A stretch of DNA of 64,000 nucleotides from Prevotella sp. (GCA_016285245.1 JAEEQH010000005.1:62001-126000); one strand, 5' to 3'; counted from the stretch's first letter, positions 15,557-23,853 are shown. A program made the numbers and translations. Notes: generated by a model not told the origin, from the sequence alone.

Positions 15557-16156
15557 CTAGAACTTGTAGCGCAGACCGATGTCGAAGATACCCTGCTCGC
15601 CCGTACCTATTTCAAGGAAACCGCGGAGACGGTTGCCGCCGGCCTCGAGACCCAGGAGCGAAACCTGCCAGTTCACGTGGACCTCCGTGTCGTTGTAGTC
15701 ATCCTTGTCCGAGGCGTCATAGTCGACCTTCTCGTTGCGCAGCGTCGCGCCGATGCCGAGCTTCGAGTACACGCCGAAGTGGCTCTTGCGTACCCAGTCG
15801 AACTTCATGGCGGGCATCAGGGTGAGGTACAGGTTCTTGATCTCACCGTCCTTGCCATTCTTTTTGCCTGTCAGGAAGAGATCCTGGTGCATCTGTCCAT
15901 AGACGCCGATGCCGCCAACGCTGAACCAGGAGTTCAGGTGGTAGAAGTACTCCAGGCCGATGGGGCCCACGAAGTGCTCGTCGCCCGTACTTGCGCCAAC
16001 GATGTTCGTGCCGATGGTCTCGAAGGCATTGATGATGTCAGAGTTCGACCAGACGCCGTAGCTGATGGCCACCTCTTGCTTGATGTTGTCGTCCCACGCG
16101 TTTGCGTTCACCGTAGCCATCATGGCGGCTACTGCCAGAAGTAGAATCTTTTTCAT
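15557..16156 (-). CDS. Small outer membrane beta-barrel protein
   Basis: A 199-residue protein with a signal peptide (MKKILLLAVAAMMATVNANA) and alternating amphipathic strands such as HLNSWFSVGGIGVYG, YLTLMPAMKFDWV and HFGVYSKLGIGATLR, ending RYKF. This is the pattern of eight-stranded OmpW/OprF-like porin-family barrels. No more specific assignment is possible. It has its own promoter. Confidence 0.7.
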   Translation of the reverse strand: MKKILLLAVAAMMATVNANAWDDNIKQEVAISYGVWSNSDIINAFETIGTNIVGASTGDEHFVGPIGLEYFYHLNSWFSVGGIGVYGQMHQDLFLTGKKNGKDGEIKNLYLTLMPAMKFDWVRKSHFGVYSKLGIGATLRNEKVDYDASDKDDYNDTEVHVNWQVSLLGLEAGGNRLRGFLEIGTGEQGIFDIGLRYKF

Positions 16157-16433
16157 AGTGCTATATTTTTTTGATAGAGTTATCTTATCTTGCCGTTCTT
16201 ATAATCTACTTGCAAAGATACTCCTTTTTGTTGAAATCGCCAAAAAATCGCCAGTTTTTTTCTTATTCACACAAAAACCACACAAAACTACACAAACGGA
16301 ACCGTCCCCTTTGTGTACGGTTTTATCAAACAATGCCGCAGTTTTAATAAACATCGTCGCAGTTTTAACTTCTAGACGGCCTCTCGCACACTTTAGAACG
16401 GCACTTCAGATACTTTTCCATGACCTTTTCCAA
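16157..16433. other. Intergenic region between mfd and the beta-barrel gene
   Basis: The region contains a clear minus-strand promoter (TTG 16241-16243, N20, TATCTTTG 16213-16220) for the barrel gene. Further on are three ACACAAA units (16269-16299), a short CCGT/ACGG hairpin around 16304-16333, and a repeated GCAGTTTTAA-type sequence (16331-16369). No open reading frame of interest is seen. Confidence 0.5.
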
Positions 16434-19400
16434 CTAAATAGCGGTGAGGACGGCGACAGCCTCGGCAACGGTGGGGACGTCGGTGACGACCATCGAGCGT
16501 TTGCCGTTCTGCTCGCGGAGGTTACAGCGGCGGAGGTTCTTCGTGGCGTAGTCGATGACGCGTCCGAAGACGTCGCTCAGGTAGTAAGGGCTGTCAGGCT
16601 GTGAGACGAAGTAGAGGAACATCCGTCCCTGCTTCAGCAAGATTTTCTCGCACCCCAGTTGCTTGCCCAGCCGCCGCAGGGGCACCACGCGGATGAGCTC
16701 CTCGCCACAGGGCGGCACGGGGCCGAAGCGGTCGACAAGCCGCTGGCGGTACGCCTCCAGCTCGCGGTCGTCGCGCACGTTGTCCAGCTCGCGGTACAGC
16801 AGCATCCGCTCCGAGTCGCTGGGCACATACTGGTCGGGGAAGTACATCTCGAGGTCGGACTCCAGGGAGCAGTCGGCGACGAAAAGACCCTCCCCCGTCC
16901 CCTCCCTGTATGGAGGGGAATAGATAGTCTCGTTGTCAGAATTGTTGTCCTGAGAGTAACCACTCCCCTCCCTCACAGGGAGGGGTTGGGGGTGGGTCTT
17001 TTCATTCCTCAGTTCCGCCATCGCCTCGTTCAGGATCTTCTGGTAAGTCTCGTAGCCGAGGTCGCTGATGAAGCCGCTCTGCTCGGCACCCAGGAGGTTG
17101 CCGGCACCGCGGATGTCGAGGTCCTGCATGGCGATGTTGATGCCCGAGCCGAGGTCGCTGAAGTTCTCAAGGGCCTCTAAGCGGCGGCGGCTGTCCTGCG
17201 GCAGGGCGGCCAGCGGTGGCGCCAGCAGATAGCAGAAGGCCTTGCGGTTGCCGCGTCCCACACGTCCGCGCATCTGGTGGAGGTCGGATAGTCCGAAGTT
17301 ATGGGCACCATTGATGATGATGGTGTTCGCGTTGGGTATGTCGATGCCGTTCTCGACGATGGTCGTCGACAGCAGCACGTCGTAGTCGTGGTTCGAGAAG
17401 TCGAGAATGATCTGCTCCAGCTCCTCGGGTTTCATCTGTCCGTGACCGATGGCCACACGGGCATCGGGCACGTACTTATGAATCATGTCGGCAATCTCGC
17501 GCAGCTGGTTGATGCGGTTGTTGACGAAGTACACCTGTCCGTTGCGCGACAGCTCGAAGTTGATGGCGTCGCTGATGATCTCGGCACCGAAGGTGTGTAT
17601 CTCCGTCTGTATGGGGTAGCGGTTGGGCGGCGGCGTCTGTATGACGCTGAGGTCGCGGGCGCCAACGAGCGAGAACTGGAGGGTGCGCGGTATGGGCGTC
17701 GCCGACATCGTCAGCGTATCGACGTTCGTGCGCATCTGGCGCAGCTTCTCCTTCGTGGAGACGCCGAACTTCTGTTCCTCGTCGATGATGAGCAGTCCCA
17801 AGTCCTTGAACTTCACCGTCTTGCCGATGAGCTTGTGCGTACCGATGAGGATATCTATCTTGCCGTCGGCCAGGTCCTTGAGCAGCGCCGTCGTCTGCTT
17901 CGCCGTACGGGCACGCGTCAGGTAGTCCACACGCACGGGCATATCCTTCAGACGACTGCTGAACGTGCGGTAGTGCTGGTAGGCCAGCACCGTCGTGGGC
18001 ACCATCACCGCCACCTGCTTGCCGTCGCAAGCCGCCTTGAACGCTGCGCGGACGGCCACCTCGGTCTTGCCGAAGCCCACGTCGCCACAGACCAGACGGT
18101 CCATCGGCTTCGCCTGCTCCATGTCAGCCTTCACGTCCTGTGTCGCCTTCAGCTGGTCGGGGGTATCCTCGTAGAGGAACGATGCCTCCAGCTCCTGCTG
18201 CAGGTAGGTGTCGTGGCTGAAGGCGAAGCCCTTCTCGCGACGGCGGGCAGCATAGAGCTTGATGAGGTCGCGGGCGATGTCCTTGATGTGCTTCTTCGTG
18301 CGCTCCTTCAGCCGTTCCCACTGGCCTGTGCCGAGCGTCGACAGCCGCGGCGCCTCGCCACCGTCCTGCGACTTGTACTTCGACACCTTATATAAAGAGT
18401 GGATCGAGACGTAGATGGCGTCGCCGTGCTGGTAGGTAATCTTGATCATCTCCTGATAGCACTCTCCTCCCTCCTCTCTCCTCTCTCCTCTATTAATAGG
18501 CATCCTCACCAGTCCGCCGAAGCGGCCGACACCGTGGTCCACATGAACGACGAAGTCGCCCACCTCGAATTGTTGTATCTCCTTGAGCGTTAGCGCCATC
18601 TTTCCGCTGCGCGCCTTGTCGCTCTTCAGGTTGTACTTATGGAAACGGTCAAAGATCTGGTGGTCGGTGAATAGGCAGAGCTTCGCATCGTCGTCGACGA
18701 AGCCAGCGTGCAGCGTCTTGTCTACGGGAACAAAAGACAACTGAGAACTTAGAACTGAGAACTGAGAGGTATGATTACCTTCCTGCGATTTCTTCCCGCC
18801 CTGAGAGTAATCATACCTCTCAGTTCTCAGTTCTAAGTTCTCAGTTTTCAGAATCTCCTTCAGTCGTTCCTGCTGCTTAGCACTGTCGGCCAGGATATAG
18901 AGCTGGTAACCCTTGAGACTGTAGTCCTCGAGGGCGGATACCAGGAGGTCAAAGTTCTTGTGGAACAGGGGCTGGGGCCGCGTGGTAAAGGATATTTTCG
19001 AGCTATTCTCCTTCCTCGTTCCTCCTTCCTCGTTCCTCGAAAGCAAAATACGCCTGAATCGCTCGGCATCGGCCATGAACTGGGCGCCGGTCATCAGCTG
19101 GCTCTCGCGGCGCAGTTGCTGTTCAATCTCCGCCTGTTCCATCTCCGTCGCCTCCTCCAGACGCTCCTGGATGGCTTGCTTCGAGAAGCCTTCGTCGTAG
19201 GTGTGGTCAATGACGTCGCGGACGAACGACAGGTCCTTCGCCACCAGCACGGCGTCGTCGGGGAGGAACGTCAGCAGCGACACCTTCTGGCCGCTGCTGG
19301 CCGCCAGCTCCGGCACAATCTCCACCTGGTCGCGGCGGTCGCGCGACAGCTGGTCGTCCACCTCGAAGGTGCGCACGGAGTCTATCTCGTCGCCGAAGAA

Positions 19401-20060
19401 GTCGATGCGGAAGGGGTACTCGCTGTTGTAGCTGTAGACGTCGAGGATGGAGCCGCGCAGGGCGTACTGTCCCGGCTCGTAGACGTAGTCAACCTCGCGG
19501 AAGCCGAAGTCGTGGAGCGTCGTCTCGATGTCGGCAACGCTGATGAGCTGTCCGGTCGTCAGCGTCAGCGTCCGTTCGCAGAGCACCCGCTGGTCGACAA
19601 CCATCTCGGCGAGGGCCTCGGGATAGGTGACGATGTAGAACTGAGAACTGAGAACTGAGAACTGAGAGGTATGATTACCTTGCTGTGGCTTTTCATTTAG
19701 CGTAGTCAGTACTTCGGTACGGAGGATCTCGTTGGCGGCATCGCGCTGTGCATACTTCACGGCACGGCGGTAGCTGCTGGGGAAGAAGAGGACCTGCTTG
19801 TCGCCAAGCATCTGTACAAGGTCGTGGTAGAAGTAGCCCGCCTCCTCGGCATCGTTGAGAATAACAAGGAAGAAACTATTCTCTCTCCTCTCTCCTCTCT
19901 CCTCTCTCCTCTGACCAAGAGCCGCAAACGCCATCGGGGCGGCGGAACCGACAAGTCCCTCGAGGAGAATCGTCTTGGACGACTTCTCCCCGAGGGTCTT
20001 CGCCAGCGCCCGCACCTTCGGGTGCATGGCGTAGAGCTGACACAGTTCCTGTATGGTCAT
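16434..20060 (-). CDS. mfd: Transcription-repair coupling factor Mfd with six in-frame repeat insertions
   Basis: This 1208-residue ATP-dependent translocase removes stalled RNA polymerase and recruits UvrA. The N-terminal UvrB-homology module is followed by the RNA-polymerase-interaction domain (EVGDFVVHVDHGVGRFGGLV). The RecG-type helicase has CGDVGFGKTEVAVRAAFKAA (Walker A, ~658), LLIIDEEQKFGV (~757), SATPIPRTLQFS and QMRGRVGRG. The start overlaps the upstream small gene by ATGA. Six segments look inserted: GQRREERGERREN, QQGNHTSQFSVLSSQF, SRNEEGGTRKEN, a 36-codon inverted repeat, NRGERREEGGEC, and a 41-codon palindromic block with PLPVREG. All keep the frame and appear to lie in linker regions, so the protein is probably functional. 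Confidence 0.95.
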   Translation of the reverse strand: MTIQELCQLYAMHPKVRALAKTLGEKSSKTILLEGLVGSAAPMAFAALGQRREERGERRENSFFLVILNDAEEAGYFYHDLVQMLGDKQVLFFPSSYRRAVKYAQRDAANEILRTEVLTTLNEKPQQGNHTSQFSVLSSQFYIVTYPEALAEMVVDQRVLCERTLTLTTGQLISVADIETTLHDFGFREVDYVYEPGQYALRGSILDVYSYNSEYPFRIDFFGDEIDSVRTFEVDDQLSRDRRDQVEIVPELAASSGQKVSLLTFLPDDAVLVAKDLSFVRDVIDHTYDEGFSKQAIQERLEEATEMEQAEIEQQLRRESQLMTGAQFMADAERFRRILLSRNEEGGTRKENSSKISFTTRPQPLFHKNFDLLVSALEDYSLKGYQLYILADSAKQQERLKEILKTENLELRTERYDYSQGGKKSQEGNHTSQFSVLSSQLSFVPVDKTLHAGFVDDDAKLCLFTDHQIFDRFHKYNLKSDKARSGKMALTLKEIQQFEVGDFVVHVDHGVGRFGGLVRMPINRGERREEGGECYQEMIKITYQHGDAIYVSIHSLYKVSKYKSQDGGEAPRLSTLGTGQWERLKERTKKHIKDIARDLIKLYAARRREKGFAFSHDTYLQQELEASFLYEDTPDQLKATQDVKADMEQAKPMDRLVCGDVGFGKTEVAVRAAFKAACDGKQVAVMVPTTVLAYQHYRTFSSRLKDMPVRVDYLTRARTAKQTTALLKDLADGKIDILIGTHKLIGKTVKFKDLGLLIIDEEQKFGVSTKEKLRQMRTNVDTLTMSATPIPRTLQFSLVGARDLSVIQTPPPNRYPIQTEIHTFGAEIISDAINFELSRNGQVYFVNNRINQLREIADMIHKYVPDARVAIGHGQMKPEELEQIILDFSNHDYDVLLSTTIVENGIDIPNANTIIINGAHNFGLSDLHQMRGRVGRGNRKAFCYLLAPPLAALPQDSRRRLEALENFSDLGSGINIAMQDLDIRGAGNLLGAEQSGFISDLGYETYQKILNEAMAELRNEKTHPQPLPVREGSGYSQDNNSDNETIYSPPYREGTGEGLFVADCSLESDLEMYFPDQYVPSDSERMLLYRELDNVRDDRELEAYRQRLVDRFGPVPPCGEELIRVVPLRRLGKQLGCEKILLKQGRMFLYFVSQPDSPYYLSDVFGRVIDYATKNLRRCNLREQNGKRSMVVTDVPTVAEAVAVLTAI
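16881..17003. repeat. 123-bp inverted-repeat element inside mfd (PLPVREG type)
   Basis: Left arm GAAAAGACCCTCCCCCGTCC... and right arm ...GGGGGTGGGTCTTTTC are near-perfect inverted copies of ~42 bp. Each arm itself folds (CCCTCCCTG / GGAGGGG), around a ~36-bp centre. The element adds exactly 41 codons in the mfd frame. Confidence 0.85.
18463..18499. repeat. GGAGAGA-type 7-bp repeats inside mfd
   Basis: On the coding strand this is a run of GAGAGGA/GGAGAGA units encoding RGERREEGGE between the otherwise conserved MPI and YQEMIKI segments. The same repeat type recurs at 19880-19912. Confidence 0.7.
18739..18846. repeat. 108-bp element with perfect 40-bp inverted repeats inside mfd
   Basis: Arms 18739-18778 and 18807-18846 are exact reverse complements, each made of AACTGAG-type 7-bp units followed by AGGTATGATTAC. 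The spacer is 28 bp. The total is exactly 36 codons in the mfd frame. Confidence 0.92.
19006..19039. repeat. TTCCTCG/TTCCTCC 7-bp repeats inside mfd
   Basis: Consecutive heptamers TTCCTCG, TTCCTCC, TTCCTCG, TTCCTCG encode RNEEGGTRKE on the mfd strand. An almost identical block occurs in the lptD-like gene (43350-43408). Confidence 0.8.
19638..19681. repeat. AACTGAG heptamers plus GGTATGATTACC core inside mfd
   Basis: Four tandem AACTGAG units followed by AGGTATGATTACCTT match one arm of the 18739-18846 inverted repeat. They encode QGNHTSQFSVLSSQ in frame. Confidence 0.8.
19880..19912. repeat. CTCTCTC/CTCTCCT 7-bp repeats near the mfd 5' end
   Basis: Tandem units on the coding strand read GGAGAGA and encode REERGERRE between conserved N-terminal segments of Mfd. 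Confidence 0.75.
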
Positions 20061-20317
20061 CTCACAATCTTCTGTCCATCACGGATCACGAGGCCACGGG
20101 TAGCCTCGGTAGCCGGAGCCCCGTTGAGGCGGTAGCTACGGCCGTCGCCGCTGTCAGTACGGCGCACGCCCTGCACGGCGGTGGTCTGCTCCAGCTGTTC
20201 CGAGAGGTCCAGGTTACGGCCAATGAGACGGATCATCTCATTGCGCAGCTTCTCCACCTCCTCACGCAGCTGGCTGTTCTCCTCCTGAAGGCGTTGCAGT
20301 TCGTTCTTTGTTGCCAT
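20057..20317 (-). CDS. Small coiled-coil protein translationally coupled to mfd
   Basis: The 86-residue protein has no signal peptide. Residues 1-50 are a heptad coiled coil (LQRLQEENSQLREEVEKLRN). The last ~27 residues, SYRLNGAPATEATRGLVIRD plus GQKIVR, resemble the short Y-x-L-x-G...G-L-x-I-x-x-G-x-K motif at the ends of secreted proteins in this window (6983 and 9702 genes). Its stop overlaps the mfd start (ATGA), so the two are probably made together. I do not recognise the family; an oligomerising or adaptor protein is a guess. Confidence 0.65.
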   Translation of the reverse strand: MATKNELQRLQEENSQLREEVEKLRNEMIRLIGRNLDLSEQLEQTTAVQGVRRTDSGDGRSYRLNGAPATEATRGLVIRDGQKIVR

Positions 20318-20347
20318 GATTCTCCGTTTAGCTTTGTCGTATGGTTT

Positions 20348-21085
20348 TTACCAGTCGTCATCGTCGTTACCGACGAGTCCGTTCTTCACGGCCTCCTCGA
20401 TCTTGTCGATGACAGCGTTTGAGTAGGCATGGGTCATCACCAGTGCCTTGGCACAGGTACGCTTCTGTGCATCCTTCTCGACGAAAGGATAGTGGTGGGC
20501 AATCTCCCACTGCTCGTCATAGAGGTTGGCGTTGGTCTTGTCGTCGGCCTTGCGCTTCGAGTCGCCGTAGGTCTTCTTCGCGTCGTCAGTAGGACTGAGC
20601 CAGCCGCCGCTGATGTCGGCCAGCACGTCGTAAGTCTGTACGGTATAGGTGACTCGGATGCGGCCCTCCTTGATATCGATGCGGATAACAGGGGTGATAC
20701 TGACCGAATACTTGTTCAGCGTACCCATATGCTGGGCGATGTTCTTAAGGGTCGACGAGATGATGATACAGCCAGCCTCCTTGTCATTCAGCGTGATGGC
20801 CTGGTTGTCCTTGAACGTCGCCGTGGCCCAGTAGTTCATGGCCACATAGAGCTGCTGCTTGGTCTTACCGGGGGCCTCGATGACCTGCTGGTAGGTGAGC
20901 GACTCGTTCTTGTCGAGCGTCAGGTCCTTGGCGAGGTTGGCAGCGGCGTCGAGCCACTTGTCGCCATAGCGCTCTTTGGCATATTTTTCCAGGTCGGCAG
21001 ACTTCATCACCTGCGCCTGAGCAGTCATGACGCCACCCCAAAAGAGGACGACGGTCATGATGCGAATGATTAAATTCTTTTTCAT
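20348..21085 (-). CDS. DUF4468 domain-containing exported protein
   Basis: The signal peptide ends TAQA. The central region QQLYVAMNYWATATFKDNQA followed by AGCIIISSTLKNI and SVSITPVIRIDIKEGRIRVT is the DUF4468 (TBP-like fold) pattern, common in Bacteroidetes and of unknown function. The protein is periplasmic or outer-membrane associated by prediction. A TATCTTTG -7 box (minus strand, 21116-21123) is 30 nt upstream. Only 30 nt separate it from the following coiled-coil gene, so it may head the mfd transcript. Confidence 0.75.
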   Translation of the reverse strand: MKKNLIIRIMTVVLFWGGVMTAQAQVMKSADLEKYAKERYGDKWLDAAANLAKDLTLDKNESLTYQQVIEAPGKTKQQLYVAMNYWATATFKDNQAITLNDKEAGCIIISSTLKNIAQHMGTLNKYSVSITPVIRIDIKEGRIRVTYTVQTYDVLADISGGWLSPTDDAKKTYGDSKRKADDKTNANLYDEQWEIAHHYPFVEKDAQKRTCAKALVMTHAYSNAVIDKIEEAVKNGLVGNDDDDW

Positions 21086-21216
21086 TGCTACTTTTTAACT
21101 TAATATATAGCGTGCAAAGATAAAGTTTTTTTTTATATAAATGATAAAAAAAGAAAGTATTTTGCCCTTACATGTTAAAGGAAGTTAAAGTACATCCGTG
21201 ATTCGCGTAAAAGCAC

Positions 21217-21224
21217 TACCTTTG
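21217..21224 (+). promoter_or_regulatory. -7 element of the GT2 gene
   Basis: TACCTTTG lies 20 nt before the ATG at 21245. No convincing -33 TTG is present at the usual distance. Confidence 0.45.
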
Positions 21225-21244
21225 CGTGAAAATAATACATATCT

Positions 21245-22051
21245 ATGCATAACAGCGACAGCATCGTCATCATACCGACGTACAACGAGAAGGAGAACAT
21301 CGAGAAAATCATCCGCGCCGTCTTCGGATTGAACGACCCGACGAAGGCACCTGAGGGGAAAGCCCAGTGCTTCCATATCCTCATCATCGACGACGGCTCG
21401 CCCGACGGCACGGCTGCCATCGTCAAAAGCCTGATGGCACAGCCAGAGTTCGGCGACAGACTCTTTCTCCTGGAGCGTAGCGGCAAGCTGGGACTGGGCA
21501 CGGCTTACATCGCCGGTTTCAAGTGGGCCCTGGAGCGACAGTACGAGTACATCTTCGAGATGGACGCCGACTTCAGCCACGACCCCAACGACCTGCCACG
21601 GCTCTACGCTGCCTGTGCCCCGAAGAGCGATGCCAACCCCGAAGGGGGCTACGACGTGGCCATCGGCAGCCGCTACGTCAGCGGTGTGAACGTCGTCAAC
21701 TGGCCCATCGGCCGCGTGCTGATGTCCTACTTCGCATCGAAGTACGTACGTCTGGTCACGGGCTTCAAGGTCCACGACACCACCGCCGGCTTCAAGTGCT
21801 ACAAGCGCCGGGTGCTGCAGACCATCGAACTGGACAAGATACGCTTCAAGGGCTATGGCTTCCAGATTGAGATGAAGTTCACCGCCTACAAGATAGGCTT
21901 TAAGATCAAGGAGGTGCCCGTCATTTTCGTCAACCGCCGCGAGGGAACCTCGAAGATGTCGGGTGGCATCTTCGGCGAGGCTTTCTTCGGCGTCATGCGC
22001 CTCCGCTGGGACGGCTGGACGCGGAAGTACCCACGTCCTGTGGATGCATAA
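21245..22051 (+). CDS. Polyprenol monophosphomannose synthase-like glycosyltransferase (GT2)
   Basis: The N-terminus has IVIIPTYNEKENIEKII and LIIDDGSPDGTAAIV (DDGS nucleotide-sugar binding), then LGLGTAYIAGFKWAL, EMDADFSHDPNDLPRL (the DxD-type metal site) and SRYVSG. These are the signatures of dolichol/polyprenol-phosphate mannose synthases, which transfer mannose from GDP-mannose to a lipid carrier on the cytoplasmic face of the membrane. The protein is 268 residues without C-terminal membrane helices, so it is the soluble Dpm1-like form. The MetH-activation/pyrC run converges on it from the minus strand. Confidence 0.9.
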   Translation: MHNSDSIVIIPTYNEKENIEKIIRAVFGLNDPTKAPEGKAQCFHILIIDDGSPDGTAAIVKSLMAQPEFGDRLFLLERSGKLGLGTAYIAGFKWALERQYEYIFEMDADFSHDPNDLPRLYAACAPKSDANPEGGYDVAIGSRYVSGVNVVNWPIGRVLMSYFASKYVRLVTGFKVHDTTAGFKCYKRRVLQTIELDKIRFKGYGFQIEMKFTAYKIGFKIKEVPVIFVNRREGTSKMSGGIFGEAFFGVMRLRWDGWTRKYPRPVDA

Positions 22052-22053
22052 TA

Positions 22054-22101
22054 TTGTCGTTATCACGTTTTTCTATCATAACATGATAACGACATAACGA
22101 A
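22054..22101. repeat. ATAACG octamer-family repeat between convergent genes
   Basis: Units CGTTATCACG, then ATAACATG, ATAACGAC, ATAACGAA, form an imperfect inverted arrangement between the GT2 and plsC genes. It belongs to the family at 12499-12540 and 53879-53929. Confidence 0.6.
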
Positions 22102-22104
22102 TCC

Positions 22105-22863
22105 TTATTGGTCGGGATTCTCCACAAACCCCTGATACTCAGTCGCAAGGCTTGACATAACACTATCGTACGCCTGACGCATGGTAGCCTCAACATTCTC
22201 AGGCCCCTGCCCTACCGGATAGATCGGCTCGTGGATGGTGAGACTCAGCGGATGCCATGTGATGAAGTTGAAGCCCTTCATGCGCGGCAACACGTCGAAC
22301 GAGCCGTTGATGGTCAACGGCACCACGGGTAGCTGCAACTCGTCGGCCAAGGCAAAGGCACCCTTGCGGAAGTGGGCCATGTGGCCCGTGAACGAGCGGG
22401 CACCCTCGGGGAAGACGGTGACACTGTAACCCTGTTCCAGGATGCGGCGGGCGTCGTCGTAGGTCTTACGAATCTTACTGGGTCCACGCTTGTCGACGAA
22501 GATTTGGTGGGAACGCTCGCAGGCAAAGCCAAGGAACGGCACCTTACGCAACGCCTGCTTCATCATCCACTTGAAGTTGCGGTTCAGGAAGCCGTAGATA
22601 AGGAAGATGTCGAACGACCCCTGGTGGTTGGCGACGAAGACATACGACTGATCCTTGTCCAGGTGTTCGCGTCCCTCGACCTTCACGGGCAACAACAGCG
22701 AACGGATGATGACCTTACCCCAAACATGACCAGGGAAGTAGCCCCAGAAATGGCCGTTGCCAAGAGCACAGCCGGTGGCGACGGTGAGGGCGGTGATGAT
22801 GGTACCCAGGATGACGACGGGCAGGCCGACGATGAGCTGGTAGATGTAGTAGAGGTATTTCAT
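22105..22863 (-). CDS. plsC: 1-acyl-sn-glycerol-3-phosphate acyltransferase
   Basis: An N-terminal hydrophobic segment precedes the acyltransferase motifs VANHQGSFDIFL (NHxxxxD), the KRGP block, VFPEGARSFTG and VVPLTINGS, in the correct PlsC order. The enzyme makes phosphatidic acid from lysophosphatidic acid at the inner membrane. At 252 residues it has normal length. It is the last gene of the minus-strand run that starts with the DUF4369 lipoprotein. Confidence 0.92.
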   Translation of the reverse strand: MKYLYYIYQLIVGLPVVILGTIITALTVATGCALGNGHFWGYFPGHVWGKVIIRSLLLPVKVEGREHLDKDQSYVFVANHQGSFDIFLIYGFLNRNFKWMMKQALRKVPFLGFACERSHQIFVDKRGPSKIRKTYDDARRILEQGYSVTVFPEGARSFTGHMAHFRKGAFALADELQLPVVPLTINGSFDVLPRMKGFNFITWHPLSLTIHEPIYPVGQGPENVEATMRQAYDSVMSSLATEYQGFVENPDQ

Positions 22864-22893
22864 AGGTTTTTTCGTTATTTCTATTGTTTACGA

Positions 22894-23853
22894 CTATTTA
22901 GCCTTCCTCAGATTGATGGCAACCACCTCCGGCGTGGCACCGATACGGACAGGGATACCGCCGGAGAGGCCCTTGGTGACGTGGATATAGCGGCCGCCGA
23001 TCTCGTAGACACCCATGCACTCACGGTAGTGGAGCGACGCCGGTGTCCAGCCGAAGACGGAGAACTGTCCGCCATGGGTATGTCCGCTGAGCGTCAGCTG
23101 GGCATGACAATGGCGCAGAATCTTACGGCGCCATGCCGTGGGGTCGTGCTCGAGCATGACGACGAAGTCATTACGATTGGCACCGTAGAGCGACATCTGG
23201 ATGTTACCGAGTTGCGGGAAACGGCCCTCGCCGTCGTTCTCCATACCGGCGATGACGATGCGCTGGCCATCACGACGGATGAAACGGCGATCGTTCGTCA
23301 GCACATACCAGTCCATGTCCTGCATCAACGTCATCAGGAAGCCCCTGTTGTCAACTTTCGTCTTCTCGTCGTAGAAGGTGTAGTCGCCGTAGTCGTGGTT
23401 GCCGAGGACGGCACAGACGCCATCCTTCGCCTCTAGACGCCGGAGCTGTGGCAGCACCGTCACGGAGTCGAGCTCGCTGGGCTCGGCGTTCTGCATATCG
23501 CCGGTGAAGACGATGAGGTCAGGGTGCTGGGCGTTGATGCTGTCGACGACACGGCGCAGGAAGTCGCCGTCAATGGAGCCGACATGGAGGTCAGAGAACT
23601 GGACGATACGATAGCCGTCGAAGGCTTCCGGGAGGTCCGGGAAGCTGAGTTCCACCGTGCGCACCTCGAGTTGGCGGGCTCCGACGTACTTGCCGTAGAG
23701 GTAGGCGGCAATGGTGAGGCCGGCCAGACAATACATTATAATCCGGAATTTCTTACGGAGGAGGTAGCCTATACCTACGAACAGCAGGGGAACGACGACC
23801 AGCCAGAGGAGGTCGACGAGAAGCGGGTAGTTGATGAGATAACGTGCAATCAT
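22894..23853 (-). CDS. Membrane-anchored metallophosphoesterase (YkuE-like)
   Basis: Two N-terminal membrane segments (residues ~7-55) precede a calcineurin-like phosphoesterase domain with all five metal motifs: FSDLHVGS, FTGDMQN, LGNHDYGD, MLEHDP and LSGHTHGGQ. The arrangement is that of YkuE/YaeI-type phosphodiesterases, some of which act on UDP-lipids or surface lipids. The active site would face outward or the membrane surface. Its ATG overlaps the stop of the upstream MetH-activation gene by one base. Confidence 0.9.
   Translation of the reverse strand: MIARYLINYPLLVDLLWLVVVPLLFVGIGYLLRKKFRIIMYCLAGLTIAAYLYGKYVGARQLEVRTVELSFPDLPEAFDGYRIVQFSDLHVGSIDGDFLRRVVDSINAQHPDLIVFTGDMQNAEPSELDSVTVLPQLRRLEAKDGVCAVLGNHDYGDYTFYDEKTKVDNRGFLMTLMQDMDWYVLTNDRRFIRRDGQRIVIAGMENDGEGRFPQLGNIQMSLYGANRNDFVVMLEHDPTAWRRKILRHCHAQLTLSGHTHGGQFSVFGWTPASLHYRECMGVYEIGGRYIHVTKGLSGGIPVRIGATPEVVAINLRKAK

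Noticed and set aside
16434-20060. mfd as a pseudogene because of its repeat insertions
   Set aside because: All six inserts preserve the reading frame and every helicase motif is intact, so the gene is kept as functional.
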